A program made the position numbers and the translations under genes. This document shows positions 8,186 to 16,170 of a stretch of 30,639 nt of DNA, in pieces. The stretch is from an uncultured Bacteroidales bacterium. GTDB taxonomy: Bacteria > Bacteroidota > Bacteroidia > Bacteroidales > UBA932. Every line of letters begins with the position of its first letter. Position 1 is the stretch's first letter. The DNA is taken from positions 1 to 30,639 of the forward strand of contig CAKUVA010000024.1 of assembly GCA_934693135.1 (NCBI GenBank), given 5' to 3'. Below the pieces are notes generated by a model. It was not told the origin of the DNA. It saw nothing but the letters and a program-made list of their open reading frames with translations, and did not search any database.

Positions 8186-9271
8186 TTATTTCGGAGCAAT
8201 TTTATAGAGAACTCCAGCAATCACGGCAAATATTATATTAGGAAGCCAGATTGCAAGCCAAGGAGGCATTACGCCAGTATACACAAACATCTGACTGAAT
8301 CGCATGAACAATATATATGAAAAGCTGAGTGCAATTCCTATTGCAAGATTCCACCCGATTCCTCCCCTCTTCTTCCTTGAAGATAATGCCACGCCCATTA
8401 TGGTTAAGATGAATGCAGAAAACGGGAGAGAGAATCGCTGATGCTTTTCAATCAATGAATATTTTACATTAGGATCGCCCCTCTGTTTCTGTGTTTTTGT
8501 AAGTTCATCAAGTTCCTTGTACGGGAGATCCTCCACAGTATTCTTCTTTCGTGTCATATCAGTCACAGTCAGGCTAATAACAGTATCCAGTTGATCACCG
8601 CATTTCACCTTATCCTCAAGGCCATCATTATATTCTCGGATGAAATATTTTTTCAATGTCCAGCCTCCGAAGGTACTATCCCATACTGCACGTTCGGCAG
8701 ATAGCTTTGACACAAGTTTGTTGTCCTTAATAGATTCAAGTGTAAACTTGTACGCAGTATTGTTATATTTACTGAATTGCTCAACATATACGAACTGCCC
8801 TGGAGCAATCTGATAATGTATATTTCGCTCTGAAGCTTGATTTTTCTTCTTAGTATAAACTGCTTCGAATTTATGTCGTTGAACATTGGATCTCGGTATA
8901 ACGAAAAGATTCAACCCAAGCGAAAGCAGAGCAATGATTGTAGCAGAAAAAATATATGGCAACATCATCCTATGAAAACTGATTCCACAAGACAAGATAC
9001 CTATTATTTCAGTATTTGCCGCCATCCTTGACGTAAAGAAAATAACCGTAATAAACACGAACAATGGACTGAACATATTCATGAAATACGGAATAAAGTT
9101 CACATAATAATCGAAGATGATAGCCTTTATCGGAGCCTGCCTCGAAACGAAATCATCAATTTTCTCGCTAATATCAAAAATTATCACGATTCCTATAATA
9201 AGTAGAATCGCAATAAAGAAAGTAAACATAAACTTTTTTATGATATAAACATCAAGCTTCTTCGGAAACAT
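8186..9271 (-). CDS. LptF/LptG-family permease (YjgP/YjgQ)
   Basis: A 361-residue inner-membrane protein of the YjgP/YjgQ family, the permease half of the LptB2FG transporter that extracts LPS and passes it to the periplasmic bridge. The architecture is typical: the N-terminal MFPKKLDVYIIKKFMFTF helix, three early membrane segments, a periplasmic beta-jellyroll (about residues 130-265), then three C-terminal helices. The loop PLSAFILTIMGVALSSRKKRGG and MRFSQMF also fit. Whether it is the F or G subunit cannot be decided. It starts 3 bp after tgt, a pairing common in Bacteroidota. Confidence 0.9.
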   Translation of the reverse strand: MFPKKLDVYIIKKFMFTFFIAILLIIGIVIIFDISEKIDDFVSRQAPIKAIIFDYYVNFIPYFMNMFSPLFVFITVIFFTSRMAANTEIIGILSCGISFHRMMLPYIFSATIIALLSLGLNLFVIPRSNVQRHKFEAVYTKKKNQASERNIHYQIAPGQFVYVEQFSKYNNTAYKFTLESIKDNKLVSKLSAERAVWDSTFGGWTLKKYFIREYNDGLEDKVKCGDQLDTVISLTVTDMTRKKNTVEDLPYKELDELTKTQKQRGDPNVKYSLIEKHQRFSLPFSAFILTIMGVALSSRKKRGGIGWNLAIGIALSFSYILFMRFSQMFVYTGVMPPWLAIWLPNIIFAVIAGVLYKIAPK

Positions 9272-9274
9272 ATT

Positions 9275-10405
9275 CTAAAGTCTTGTCATTATGCGTTTTA
9301 CAGTAATATCTTTCCACATCTTGAAATCACCTGCAAGAATATGCTTTCTCGCCTCTCTTACAAGGTCAAGATAAAAAGCCAGATTATGTTCACTTGCAAT
9401 CATGGCCGCAAACATCTCCCCTGCCACGAAAAGATGCCGCAAATATGCTTTTGTATATGTCCTATCTACGAATGAGGTTCCATCTGGATCTATTAAAGAG
9501 AAATCATTCTCCCATTTTTTGTTTCGCATATTCATTATGCCATTCCATGTAAACAACATTCCATTGCGGCCATTTCTCGTCGGCATTACACAATCGAACA
9601 TATCCACCCCTCTGGCGATTCCTTCAAGCAAATTAGCAGGAGTTCCGACTCCCATAAGATAACGAGGCTTATCATCCGGTAACAATGGGCACACCAACTC
9701 AAGCATTTCATACATTTTTTCAGTAGGCTCCCCCACAGCAAGCCCACCTATTGCATATCCCTCACGATTAAAAGAAACCGCATGTTCCACAGCCTCTTTT
9801 CTTAAATCCGGATAAACACAACCTTGGATAATCGGGAATACTGTCTGGCTATATCCATAAAGAGGCTCTGTTTCATCAAACCGCTTCAAATAACGTTCAA
9901 GCCACGACTGAGTCATTTTTAATGACTTTTTTGCATAATTATAATCAGCATCACCTGGGCAACACTCATCCAAAGCCATCATTATATCGGCACCGATTAT
10001 ACGCTGCGTATCAACATTATTTTCAGGTGTGAATGTATGTCTTGAGCCGTCAATATGAGATGAGAAAGTACAACCTTCAGGAGAAAGCTTTCTAATACCA
10101 GTCAATGAAAACACTTGAAAGCCACCACTATCAGTAAGGATTGGCCTATCCCATGATATGAATTTATGAAGTCCGCCGGCTGCTCTCAGCGTTTCCAATC
10201 CAGGTCTTAGATATAGGTGATAAGTATTGCCAAGTATAATCTGGGCTCTTATATCTTCCTTTAGGTCCCTATGATAAACCCCTTTTACTGACCCCACAGT
10301 ACCCACTGGCATAAATATAGGAGTCTCTATCTGTCCATGATCAGTTGTGATTACTCCGCATCTGGCTGAGGAATTGGGATCTGCAGCTATTTTCGTAAAT
10401 TTCAT
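9275..10405 (-). CDS. tgt: Queuine tRNA-ribosyltransferase Tgt
   Basis: Exchanges guanine-34 for preQ1 in GUN-anticodon tRNAs, the first tRNA-level step of queuosine synthesis. The TIM-barrel landmarks are ILTDSGGFQVFS with Asp92 and FDCVMPTRNGRNG with the catalytic Asp, plus GGLAVGEP. I chose ATG 10405 (MKFTKIAAD) over an in-frame TTG 24 bp upstream because a promoter -7 element lies just beyond. The zinc-site segment that usually reads DCDCYTC reads DGTSFVD here: all three zinc-ligand cysteines are missing, while YLRHL and the later His remain. I believe this is a Bacteroidota trait rather than decay. Confidence 0.95.
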   Translation of the reverse strand: MKFTKIAADPNSSARCGVITTDHGQIETPIFMPVGTVGSVKGVYHRDLKEDIRAQIILGNTYHLYLRPGLETLRAAGGLHKFISWDRPILTDSGGFQVFSLTGIRKLSPEGCTFSSHIDGSRHTFTPENNVDTQRIIGADIMMALDECCPGDADYNYAKKSLKMTQSWLERYLKRFDETEPLYGYSQTVFPIIQGCVYPDLRKEAVEHAVSFNREGYAIGGLAVGEPTEKMYEMLELVCPLLPDDKPRYLMGVGTPANLLEGIARGVDMFDCVMPTRNGRNGMLFTWNGIMNMRNKKWENDFSLIDPDGTSFVDRTYTKAYLRHLFVAGEMFAAMIASEHNLAFYLDLVREARKHILAGDFKMWKDITVKRIMTRL

Positions 10406-10426
10406 TTTCTTATTTTTTCCAACACT

Positions 10427-10434
10427 CAAAGTTA
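10427..10434 (-). promoter_or_regulatory. tgt operon promoter -7 element
   Basis: On the minus strand TAACTTTG matches TAnnTTTG and lies 22 bp before the tgt ATG. It is arranged back to back with the nupG promoter (10457-10464), so this 30-bp segment is a compact divergent promoter region. No well-spaced -33 element is evident. Confidence 0.55.
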
Positions 10435-10456
10435 GTAAAATTACATCAAAAACTCG

Positions 10457-10464
10457 TACATTTG
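10457..10464 (+). promoter_or_regulatory. nupG promoter -7 element
   Basis: TACATTTG matches TAnnTTTG and lies 50 bp upstream of the nupG start, leaving an A-rich leader of about 45 nt without a Shine-Dalgarno sequence, typical of Bacteroidota. Confidence 0.6.
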
Positions 10465-10514
10465 TATGTTTTGCTTAAAAACCACATAAACTATTATTAA
10501 AACAGAATAAAATT

Positions 10515-11792
10515 ATGAAGAACAAAGGAATTTCTATCAGATTGATTATAATGAACTTCCTCCAATATGGCATCTGGGGTGCATACCTCACTTCCATGGG
10601 AAGCTACTTGTTCTCAATTGGCTTAGGCGCAAAAATAGGCATCTTCTATGCAATGCAAGGCATAGTATCTATTTTCATGCCCGCAATAATAGGCATAATT
10701 GCAGATAAATATATCAATGCACAGAAAGTCCTAAGCATTTGTCATGGAATCTCCGGACTTGCTATGATTGCTGCAGGATATTATGGTATGTCTGCTGGGA
10801 ATTCGGTAGACTTCACGACATTGTTCAGCCTATATGGAATCAGCGTAGCATTCTATATGCCGACCATAGCATTATCAAACTCAGTAGCATACACCGGGCT
10901 TGAAAAATATGGACTTGACACAGTGAAAGACTTTCCACCTATCAGAGTCTTTGGAACCATTGGTTTTATATGCAGCATGCTTTTTGTCAACTTTATGTCG
11001 ATAGATGGAGTACAATTCCAGCTTTCATATAACCAATTCTTCACATCAGGCGTCATAAGTTTAGTTCTATGTCTGTATGCTTTGACACTGCCATCTTGTC
11101 CTACGAATAAAAATAGCAACCAATCTACTTCAATTGTGGATATTTTCGGACTCCGGGCATTCAATTTATTCAAGAAGAAAGATATGGCTATATTCTTCAT
11201 ATTCTCAATGCTTCTTGGCGTTTCATTGCAGATAACGAATGGTTTCGCAAATCCATTCATCACAAGTTTTAAGGAGCTTCCGGAATATGCTAACACATGG
11301 GGAGCAAAAAATGCAAATGCCCTCATATCTTTATCTCAAATTTCCGAAACTCTCTGCATCCTTCTCATCCCATATGCCATGAAATTCGGAATAAAAAGAG
11401 TAATGCTCATAGCCATGTTCGCTTGGGTATTCCGATTCGGGCTTTTCGGTGCAGGTAACCCGGGATCTGGTGTTTGGATGTTTATCCTTTCATGTATCGT
11501 TTATGGTGTAGCTTTCGATTTTTTCAACATTTCAGGCTCTCTCTATGTCAACATGAAGACTAACGAGCAAATCCGTTCAAGTGCACAGGGGCTTTTCATG
11601 CTTATGACAAATGGAATCGGTGCAACCATAGGGACATTGAGCGCGCAGGCTATTGTAAATCATTTCGTATACGAGTCGACCAACCCATCATGGAGTTCAG
11701 CCTGGTATGTATTTGCAGGTTATGCATTCGTAGTTGCAATCTTATTCATGATTCTATTCAAGAACCCTGAAAATAAGACGATAGAGGCTTAG
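10515..11792 (+). CDS. nupG: Nucleoside permease NupG-like MFS transporter
   Basis: Inner-membrane nucleoside:proton symporter of the NHS (NupG/XapB) branch of the major facilitator superfamily. At 425 residues with about 12 hydrophobic segments, it shares long signatures with E. coli NupG: FLQYGIWGAYLTSMGSYLF near the N-terminus, DFPPIRVFGTIGFI, MAIFFIFSMLLGVSLQITN, SQISETL and YGVAFDFFNISGSLYV, then SSAQGLFMLMTNG. It probably imports purine and pyrimidine nucleosides for salvage. Its TAG stop (11790-11792) lies inside a copy of a small dispersed repeat. Confidence 0.94.
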   Translation: MKNKGISIRLIIMNFLQYGIWGAYLTSMGSYLFSIGLGAKIGIFYAMQGIVSIFMPAIIGIIADKYINAQKVLSICHGISGLAMIAAGYYGMSAGNSVDFTTLFSLYGISVAFYMPTIALSNSVAYTGLEKYGLDTVKDFPPIRVFGTIGFICSMLFVNFMSIDGVQFQLSYNQFFTSGVISLVLCLYALTLPSCPTNKNSNQSTSIVDIFGLRAFNLFKKKDMAIFFIFSMLLGVSLQITNGFANPFITSFKELPEYANTWGAKNANALISLSQISETLCILLIPYAMKFGIKRVMLIAMFAWVFRFGLFGAGNPGSGVWMFILSCIVYGVAFDFFNISGSLYVNMKTNEQIRSSAQGLFMLMTNGIGATIGTLSAQAIVNHFVYESTNPSWSSAWYVFAGYAFVVAILFMILFKNPENKTIEA

Positions 11793-11815
11793 AAGCAATT
11801 TAAATTTTACGATAG
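11787..11815 (+). repeat. Dispersed repeat copy 1
   Basis: GCTTAGAAGCAATTTAAATT and the following TTACGATAG resemble the copy at 11961-11998 and the reverse complement of the hairpin at 20040-20087: shared TAGAAGC, TTTAAATTTTA and CGATA blocks. The nupG stop codon lies in it. Confidence 0.45.
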
Positions 11816-11877
11816 CTCTTCGAGGAGAAGTTTTTTGAAATTACCAGTCCAGTATCTTCTCTAAACCTTCGTATAAT

Positions 11878-11943
11878 ACAGCAGAATCTTCCGGATTTTC
11901 CTTGAACAGGATATTTATTCGAAAGTATTCTGCTGTTTTTTTG
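11878..11943 (+). terminator. Probable terminator after nupG
   Basis: ACAGCAGAAT (11878-11887) and ATTCTGCTGT (11927-11936) form a perfect 10-bp stem followed immediately by a run of T to 11942. The 39-base loop is longer than usual, so the hairpin may be a remnant or contain further structure. It lies between the convergent nupG and the zinc-finger gene and would stop nupG transcripts. Confidence 0.5.
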
Positions 11944-11960
11944 TCAAATATTCCATTCTT

Positions 11961-11998
11961 CTTAGAAGCTGTTTTGAGTTTTATTCGATAGAAATTTT
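11961..11998 (+). repeat. Dispersed repeat copy 2
   Basis: CTTAGAAGCTGTTTTGAGTT followed by TTATTCGATAGAAATTTT aligns closely with the reverse complement of 20040-20087. The last codons (ISIE) and the stop of the minus-strand zinc-finger gene are provided by this repeat. Confidence 0.5.
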
Positions 11999-12403
11999 AT
12001 GATGCAATAATTCCACTTGCTTTTCATATTCCACCCTCCTTATATTATATATACGGGCAGGCGTTTTTATGAATGATATATCATAGCATCCGCAATGCTC
12101 ATGTCGACTTATCTTGCAATACGAGGTCATATAATCAATATTATATCCCATAGTACACAAGTCAAACAATGACATTGAATATCGCTGTTCTTTTACTAGC
12201 TTTGATAGTATGGAATAATTTCTGTCTATGATTGTCATTATCCGAAGTTTTGTATTCCTCAGAGCCTGTGACTTTCGGTTATTGAACCTATTCTTGCATG
12301 ATTCGCAACAGAATTTCTGGTTAGTTCTTCCATAATAGACTTGCCCACACTCCAAACACTTTTCTTCTTCCTGTAAACTTTCTGGAATTTTATATCTCAT
12401 CAT
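11981..12403 (-). CDS. Hypothetical zinc-finger protein
   Basis: A 140-residue protein with an N-terminal zinc ribbon: CLECGQVYYGRTNQKFCCES contains CxxC followed by CCxxC, four to five potential Zn ligands. The CESCKNRFNNR part is reminiscent of small FYVE/MYM-like fingers in phage and Bacteroidota proteins. A helical middle (DRNYSILSKLVKEQRYS) and a His/Cys-rich patch CKISRHEHCGCYD follow, then a basic tail. No enzyme signature is visible. It may bind nucleic acid, but that is inference. Its stop codon falls in a dispersed repeat. It is transcribed convergently to nupG and divergently from ssb. Confidence 0.65.
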   Translation of the reverse strand: MMRYKIPESLQEEEKCLECGQVYYGRTNQKFCCESCKNRFNNRKSQALRNTKLRIMTIIDRNYSILSKLVKEQRYSMSLFDLCTMGYNIDYMTSYCKISRHEHCGCYDISFIKTPARIYNIRRVEYEKQVELLHHKISIE

Positions 12404-12675
12404 AATTTAAGGTATTTATGTTTTATGAGGCAATATGTAAAATATTCTCTACACACACTATTAAAAAGTAGACTCTAAGATGTTGATTTTTATGATTGAT
12501 TAATTTATCGTAGATTATTTCAAATTATTGACCGCTATGTCGCACAATTATCATCTAAAATTAATATACTAAATGAATAATTTTTAAATATCCACTTTTA
12601 TCAGTGTCAATTTAAGAATCATAAAAATCTAATATACACACCTTTAATTTCCTTTTTTCAATCAGTTTTTAGGTT
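12404..12675. other. Long AT-rich divergent intergenic region
   Basis: No gene is recognised. It separates the minus-strand zinc-finger gene from the ssb-fimbrial operon. It contains a 13-bp perfect inverted repeat (12485-12497 / 12617-12629) enclosing 119 bp. I see no TAnnTTTG element in either orientation inside the repeat arms. Confidence 0.5.
12485..12629. repeat. 13-bp inverted repeat pair upstream of ssb
   Basis: GATTTTTATGATT at 12485-12497 and its exact reverse complement AATCATAAAAATC at 12617-12629. The arms have partly similar flanks (TTAATT beyond the inner ends). The layout resembles small invertible segments that control surface-structure operons in Bacteroidales, but no promoter is recognised inside, so the switch role is only a hypothesis. 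In such AT-rich DNA chance cannot be excluded. Confidence 0.4.
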
Positions 12676-12683
12676 TTACTTTG
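12676..12683 (+). promoter_or_regulatory. Weak promoter candidate for ssb
   Basis: TTACTTTG differs from TAnnTTTG by one base and lies 54 bp before the ssb start. A GC-rich leader (GGAGCGCGCCCT, partly palindromic) follows. Confidence 0.35.
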
Positions 12684-12737
12684 CCTTCGGACAACAGGAG
12701 CGCGCCCTGAAAGTCCAAGACTAAACCAACATTAATT

Positions 12738-13091
12738 ATGGAACAATTAAACAGAATTGAACTCAGAGGGAACGTCGGGAACGTGAAACTCATGAATGTA
12801 GGAGAAAGTGAAGTCGCTAGATTTTCCATTGCTACCAACTATGCATATAAGGGAAAAGATGGCAAACCTGTAATCGAAACGACATGGCATAATGTCACCG
12901 CATGGCCCGGTAAAGGTATTCCTGATTTAAAAACATTATACAAAGGCTCACTAGTGCATGTTACAGGGAGAATGAGATCAGTAAAGTTTGAAGGGACTGA
13001 TGGCACCGACAAAACCATCTATGAAGTCCTTGCCAACAGGATGGAAATTCTTGACACTGACGAATCAGTACAACCTTCATTCGGAATATAA
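12738..13091 (+). CDS. ssb: Short single-strand DNA-binding protein
   Basis: A 117-residue SSB with one OB-fold: NRIELRGNVGNVKL (strand 1), ARFSIATNYAYKGKDGK and TTWHNVTAWPGKG, then YKGSLVHVTGRMRS and YEVLANRMEIL. It binds single-stranded DNA in replication, repair or recombination. It ends DESVQPSFGI and lacks the linker and acidic DDDIPF-type tip through which the housekeeping SSB recruits partners. It is also shorter than usual, suggesting a paralogue. It lies 21 bp upstream of the fimbrial operon and probably shares its transcript. Confidence 0.9.
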   Translation: MEQLNRIELRGNVGNVKLMNVGESEVARFSIATNYAYKGKDGKPVIETTWHNVTAWPGKGIPDLKTLYKGSLVHVTGRMRSVKFEGTDGTDKTIYEVLANRMEILDTDESVQPSFGI

Positions 13092-13112
13092 AACAAGAAA
13101 TTTCAGTTCACG

Positions 13113-15062
13113 ATGAAACACACAATCTTGCTATTGACCGTTATCGTCCTTTTGGCAGCATGCGGCATGCAACGCAAAATCAGCAACCTAAGGCAGAGTC
13201 CTGTTTCAGCAGATTTGACTCTAACCGAAGAACAAAACATCCCATTAGTCAATATCCCCAAATATGAAGACAAGGACACTGTCGAGGTAAACGAGCCGGG
13301 AAGTGTGCTGATTATGAATGCAGTGAAAGATGAGAACGGAGAGATGACAGCCACCGATGTCATCAAGGCGGCAACGGTCACAGCAAGATTTAGAAATGTA
13401 GCGGAACGCCATGGTAAAGTGGATCTGCAATTTCAAGTACGCGTTCCTGAAGATTTGCAAGACGGAAAGTGGCAATTAAAACTTGATCCTGACATGTTCA
13501 TTATGGAGGACAGCATTCGTTTAGCCCCAGTAATTATCACAGGAGCCGAATATAGAAAGAAACAGCTAAAGGGATATGAGCAATATCAGAAATTTCTCGA
13601 ATCCATCATAACTGACCCAAATAAGCTTGTAAACATCAAACAGCTCGAACTATTTATAAAAAGAAATATTCCTCTCTTATATAAATTTAGAACAGACTCC
13701 ACATATGTTTCAGATGAAGAATTCGCATCGGTATATGGCGTTACTGAACAGACAGCCGTAGAACACTATACAAATAAGTTCCGTGTAAATCACAATGAAC
13801 GAAAAAAAGAACGGCAATATAAGATGTTCAAGAAATATGTAAAGGCCCCTATAGTAAGCGAAGGTATCATGTTGGACACAGTCATTGCCACACCAAACGG
13901 AGAATTCATATATAACTACACACAGACAATAAACACATGTCCAGGTCTTAAGAAAGCCGTAATAAAATTATCAGGGGCTATATTTGAAAATGGTAATCAA
14001 ATACTAAAAATTCCTGAGAGTAATCCTCTTACATTTTATATCAGTTCTCTGAGCGCATTCACTGACATGACTGAAAAATATCTTACTGAAGTAATATCTC
14101 GCAGGGTGGAGGCCAATACAGCTTGCTATGTAGATTTTCCATCTGGGAGCTCAGAAATAATTATTGATTTAGGCAAGAACAGGCAAGAGATCGGAAGAAT
14201 ACGTAAGAACCTAATCTCTCTCTCCGAAGACAAAGAATATGACATTGATTCAATAATAGTTACAGCATCATGTTCTCCTGAAGGTCTCATGAAATATAAC
14301 GATGCGCTGTCAAAACGACGGGCTGCATCCATATCAGCATACTTTGACAAAATAATCAAAGAAATTAGAGATTCAATAATGATTGAACAAGGATTCACCA
14401 TGGATATATCAAACAATAGAATGATAGCATCACATACTGCAGACGTAAAATTCATCGCAAATAGTTCTGGAGAAAATTGGGCCATGCTTGATGCTCTGAT
14501 TAAGTCCGACACACTGCTTACAGAGCAAGATAAAAAATCATACACCTCCATTCGTAGAGAAACAGATCAAGACAAAAGAGAAAAAGAGTTGACAAGTCTA
14601 TCATTCTACAAGTATATGAGAGAGAAGCTATATCCAAAGTTAAGGACTGTAAAGTTCGATTTCTACCTACATAGGAAAGGAATGATTCAAGACACGATAC
14701 GAACAACCAGACTTGATACGCTCTACATGTCAGGAGTCCAAGCAATAAATGACCGAGATTACACCAAAGCCATTACAATACTACGACCTTATGGCGACTA
14801 TAACCTCGCAGTTGCATATTGCGCCATGGATTACAACTCAAGCGCCATGGAAATACTTAATTCTATCAATAAAAATGATCGTGTCCACTACATGTTAGCA
14901 ATTTTGTATAGCAGAGCAGGGCGAGATAAAGAAGCTATAGAGCACTATCTGACGTCATGTAGCATGAATCCATCATTTGTCCATCGTGGAAATTTGGACC
15001 CGGAAATATCAATATTGATAAAGAAATATGGATTAAACCGAGAGACAAACAATGAACAATAA
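13113..15062 (+). CDS. OmpA-like/TPR lipoprotein of fimbrial operon
   Basis: A 649-residue predicted lipoprotein (MKHTILLLTVIVLLAACG, lipobox LAAC with Cys17). Residues 20-330 have no motif I recognise. About residues 337-410 resemble an OmpA-type peptidoglycan-binding domain (YVDFPSGSSEIIIDLGKN, then IIVTASCSPEG, NDALSKRRAASISAY). The C-terminus (about 550-640) looks TPR-like (RDYTKAITIL, NLAVAYCAMD, AILYSRAGRDKEAIEHYL). It could tether or help assemble the fimbriae at the outer membrane/peptidoglycan. Its stop overlaps the next gene by 11 bp, supporting an operon. Confidence 0.7.
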   Translation: MKHTILLLTVIVLLAACGMQRKISNLRQSPVSADLTLTEEQNIPLVNIPKYEDKDTVEVNEPGSVLIMNAVKDENGEMTATDVIKAATVTARFRNVAERHGKVDLQFQVRVPEDLQDGKWQLKLDPDMFIMEDSIRLAPVIITGAEYRKKQLKGYEQYQKFLESIITDPNKLVNIKQLELFIKRNIPLLYKFRTDSTYVSDEEFASVYGVTEQTAVEHYTNKFRVNHNERKKERQYKMFKKYVKAPIVSEGIMLDTVIATPNGEFIYNYTQTINTCPGLKKAVIKLSGAIFENGNQILKIPESNPLTFYISSLSAFTDMTEKYLTEVISRRVEANTACYVDFPSGSSEIIIDLGKNRQEIGRIRKNLISLSEDKEYDIDSIIVTASCSPEGLMKYNDALSKRRAASISAYFDKIIKEIRDSIMIEQGFTMDISNNRMIASHTADVKFIANSSGENWAMLDALIKSDTLLTEQDKKSYTSIRRETDQDKREKELTSLSFYKYMREKLYPKLRTVKFDFYLHRKGMIQDTIRTTRLDTLYMSGVQAINDRDYTKAITILRPYGDYNLAVAYCAMDYNSSAMEILNSINKNDRVHYMLAILYSRAGRDKEAIEHYLTSCSMNPSFVHRGNLDPEISILIKKYGLNRETNNEQ

Positions 15063-16152
15063 AATGAATCAGAGTATGAAAATTTTCAGAATAAAAACAA
15101 TAAAACTGATGATGGCAAGTATTCTATTCATATCTTATGGATGCAACAAAGACTATGTAACATCATATTCCCCTGATTCTGGTCCTGTACACATAAAATT
15201 ATCAGGATCCGGCACTATCATTAAAGGGCTCACAGACGAATCAACAATATCCTCCGTACAGATTCTTGTATGTAGAAACGGAATTATACAACAACATGGA
15301 TATTTTACAAATTCCTCTGATATGACCATGCAGTTGGAATATAGCAAATCTAACCTTTATAATATATATGCATTAGTAAACATTCATGAACTTGATGTAA
15401 GCGAAGGAGAGAGTATTGACAAGATTATGAAGCAGGCTACAGACCGCGGAATAATAAGTTTTCAGGCAAATACTTCCGGAACAATAATGATGTTCGGAGA
15501 AACCAATACTCATATAAATGCAGTGAATAATAATATAACAATAAACGTATACCGACTTCTAGACAAGATCAATGTAGAAGCCATAAGTAACATGACAGGG
15601 AAAGAGATAACTATAACACGATTATTCATAGCAGAATGCCCTGAATACTGCACTTGGATTTCCGGTAAAATCATTCCTAATATAGAACGAGAGCATCTGA
15701 ATTCACCAGAAATCAGTCATGCAAAATGGAAACAACTTTATGATATAGCCTTCAACGAATATATCACAAATCAAACAATTACCGATTATTGGAGTGAGTA
15801 CTTCAATGATGCAATCGGAATACTTTCCAGAAATATTAATAAGACTCATCTCTCCCACGGAGATACACATCATTGCGGCATTATACTCTACACATTTCCA
15901 TACAATTCTGTCAACAAGGAAGACAAATGGAGTCTAATAATAGAGACACTCGGACCGGAAGGGCTACCCGGATGGTATACAATCAACATTGATTTTCAAA
16001 AATTATGGAATGCTGAAATGCGATTAACGGACATAGTATTGAAAAGCCAACCTGCCCAAGATCCATTTTCCATATTCAAACACACAGTAAATGATACAGC
16101 TCTAACTATTGGAGAATGGGGATATGCTGATGAAATAGAGATTACAATATAA
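15052..16152 (+). CDS. Fimbrillin-like lipoprotein (minor subunit)
   Basis: A 366-residue lipoprotein with lipobox ending ISYGC (Cys31 from the first ATG). An internal ATG at 15076 (MKIFRIKTIK...) would give a more normal signal peptide. The mature part follows the Bacteroidales fimbrillin pattern: SSVQILVCRNG strand, YNIYALVNIHE, a TIMMFGET stretch, then INVYRLLDKINVEAISN, equivalent to the R-x-x-A-R/K-[IV] core strand. No clear cysteine-rich anchor motif is present. I infer a minor or tip fimbrial subunit. It overlaps the preceding gene by 11 bp and precedes the putative major fimbrillin by 18 bp. Confidence 0.7.
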   Translation: MNNKMNQSMKIFRIKTIKLMMASILFISYGCNKDYVTSYSPDSGPVHIKLSGSGTIIKGLTDESTISSVQILVCRNGIIQQHGYFTNSSDMTMQLEYSKSNLYNIYALVNIHELDVSEGESIDKIMKQATDRGIISFQANTSGTIMMFGETNTHINAVNNNITINVYRLLDKINVEAISNMTGKEITITRLFIAECPEYCTWISGKIIPNIEREHLNSPEISHAKWKQLYDIAFNEYITNQTITDYWSEYFNDAIGILSRNINKTHLSHGDTHHCGIILYTFPYNSVNKEDKWSLIIETLGPEGLPGWYTINIDFQKLWNAEMRLTDIVLKSQPAQDPFSIFKHTVNDTALTIGEWGYADEIEITI

Positions 16153-16170
16153 CACCTTAATTTCACAATT

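Noticed and set aside
12404..12737. Riboswitch or structured leader before ssb
   Set aside because: Only AT-rich sequence and one small GC-rich imperfect palindrome; no known riboswitch motif is recognised.
14126..14551. 141-codon minus-strand frame within the OmpA-like gene
   Set aside because: Antisense shadow with no family features; the plus-strand frame has OmpA-like and TPR-like motifs.
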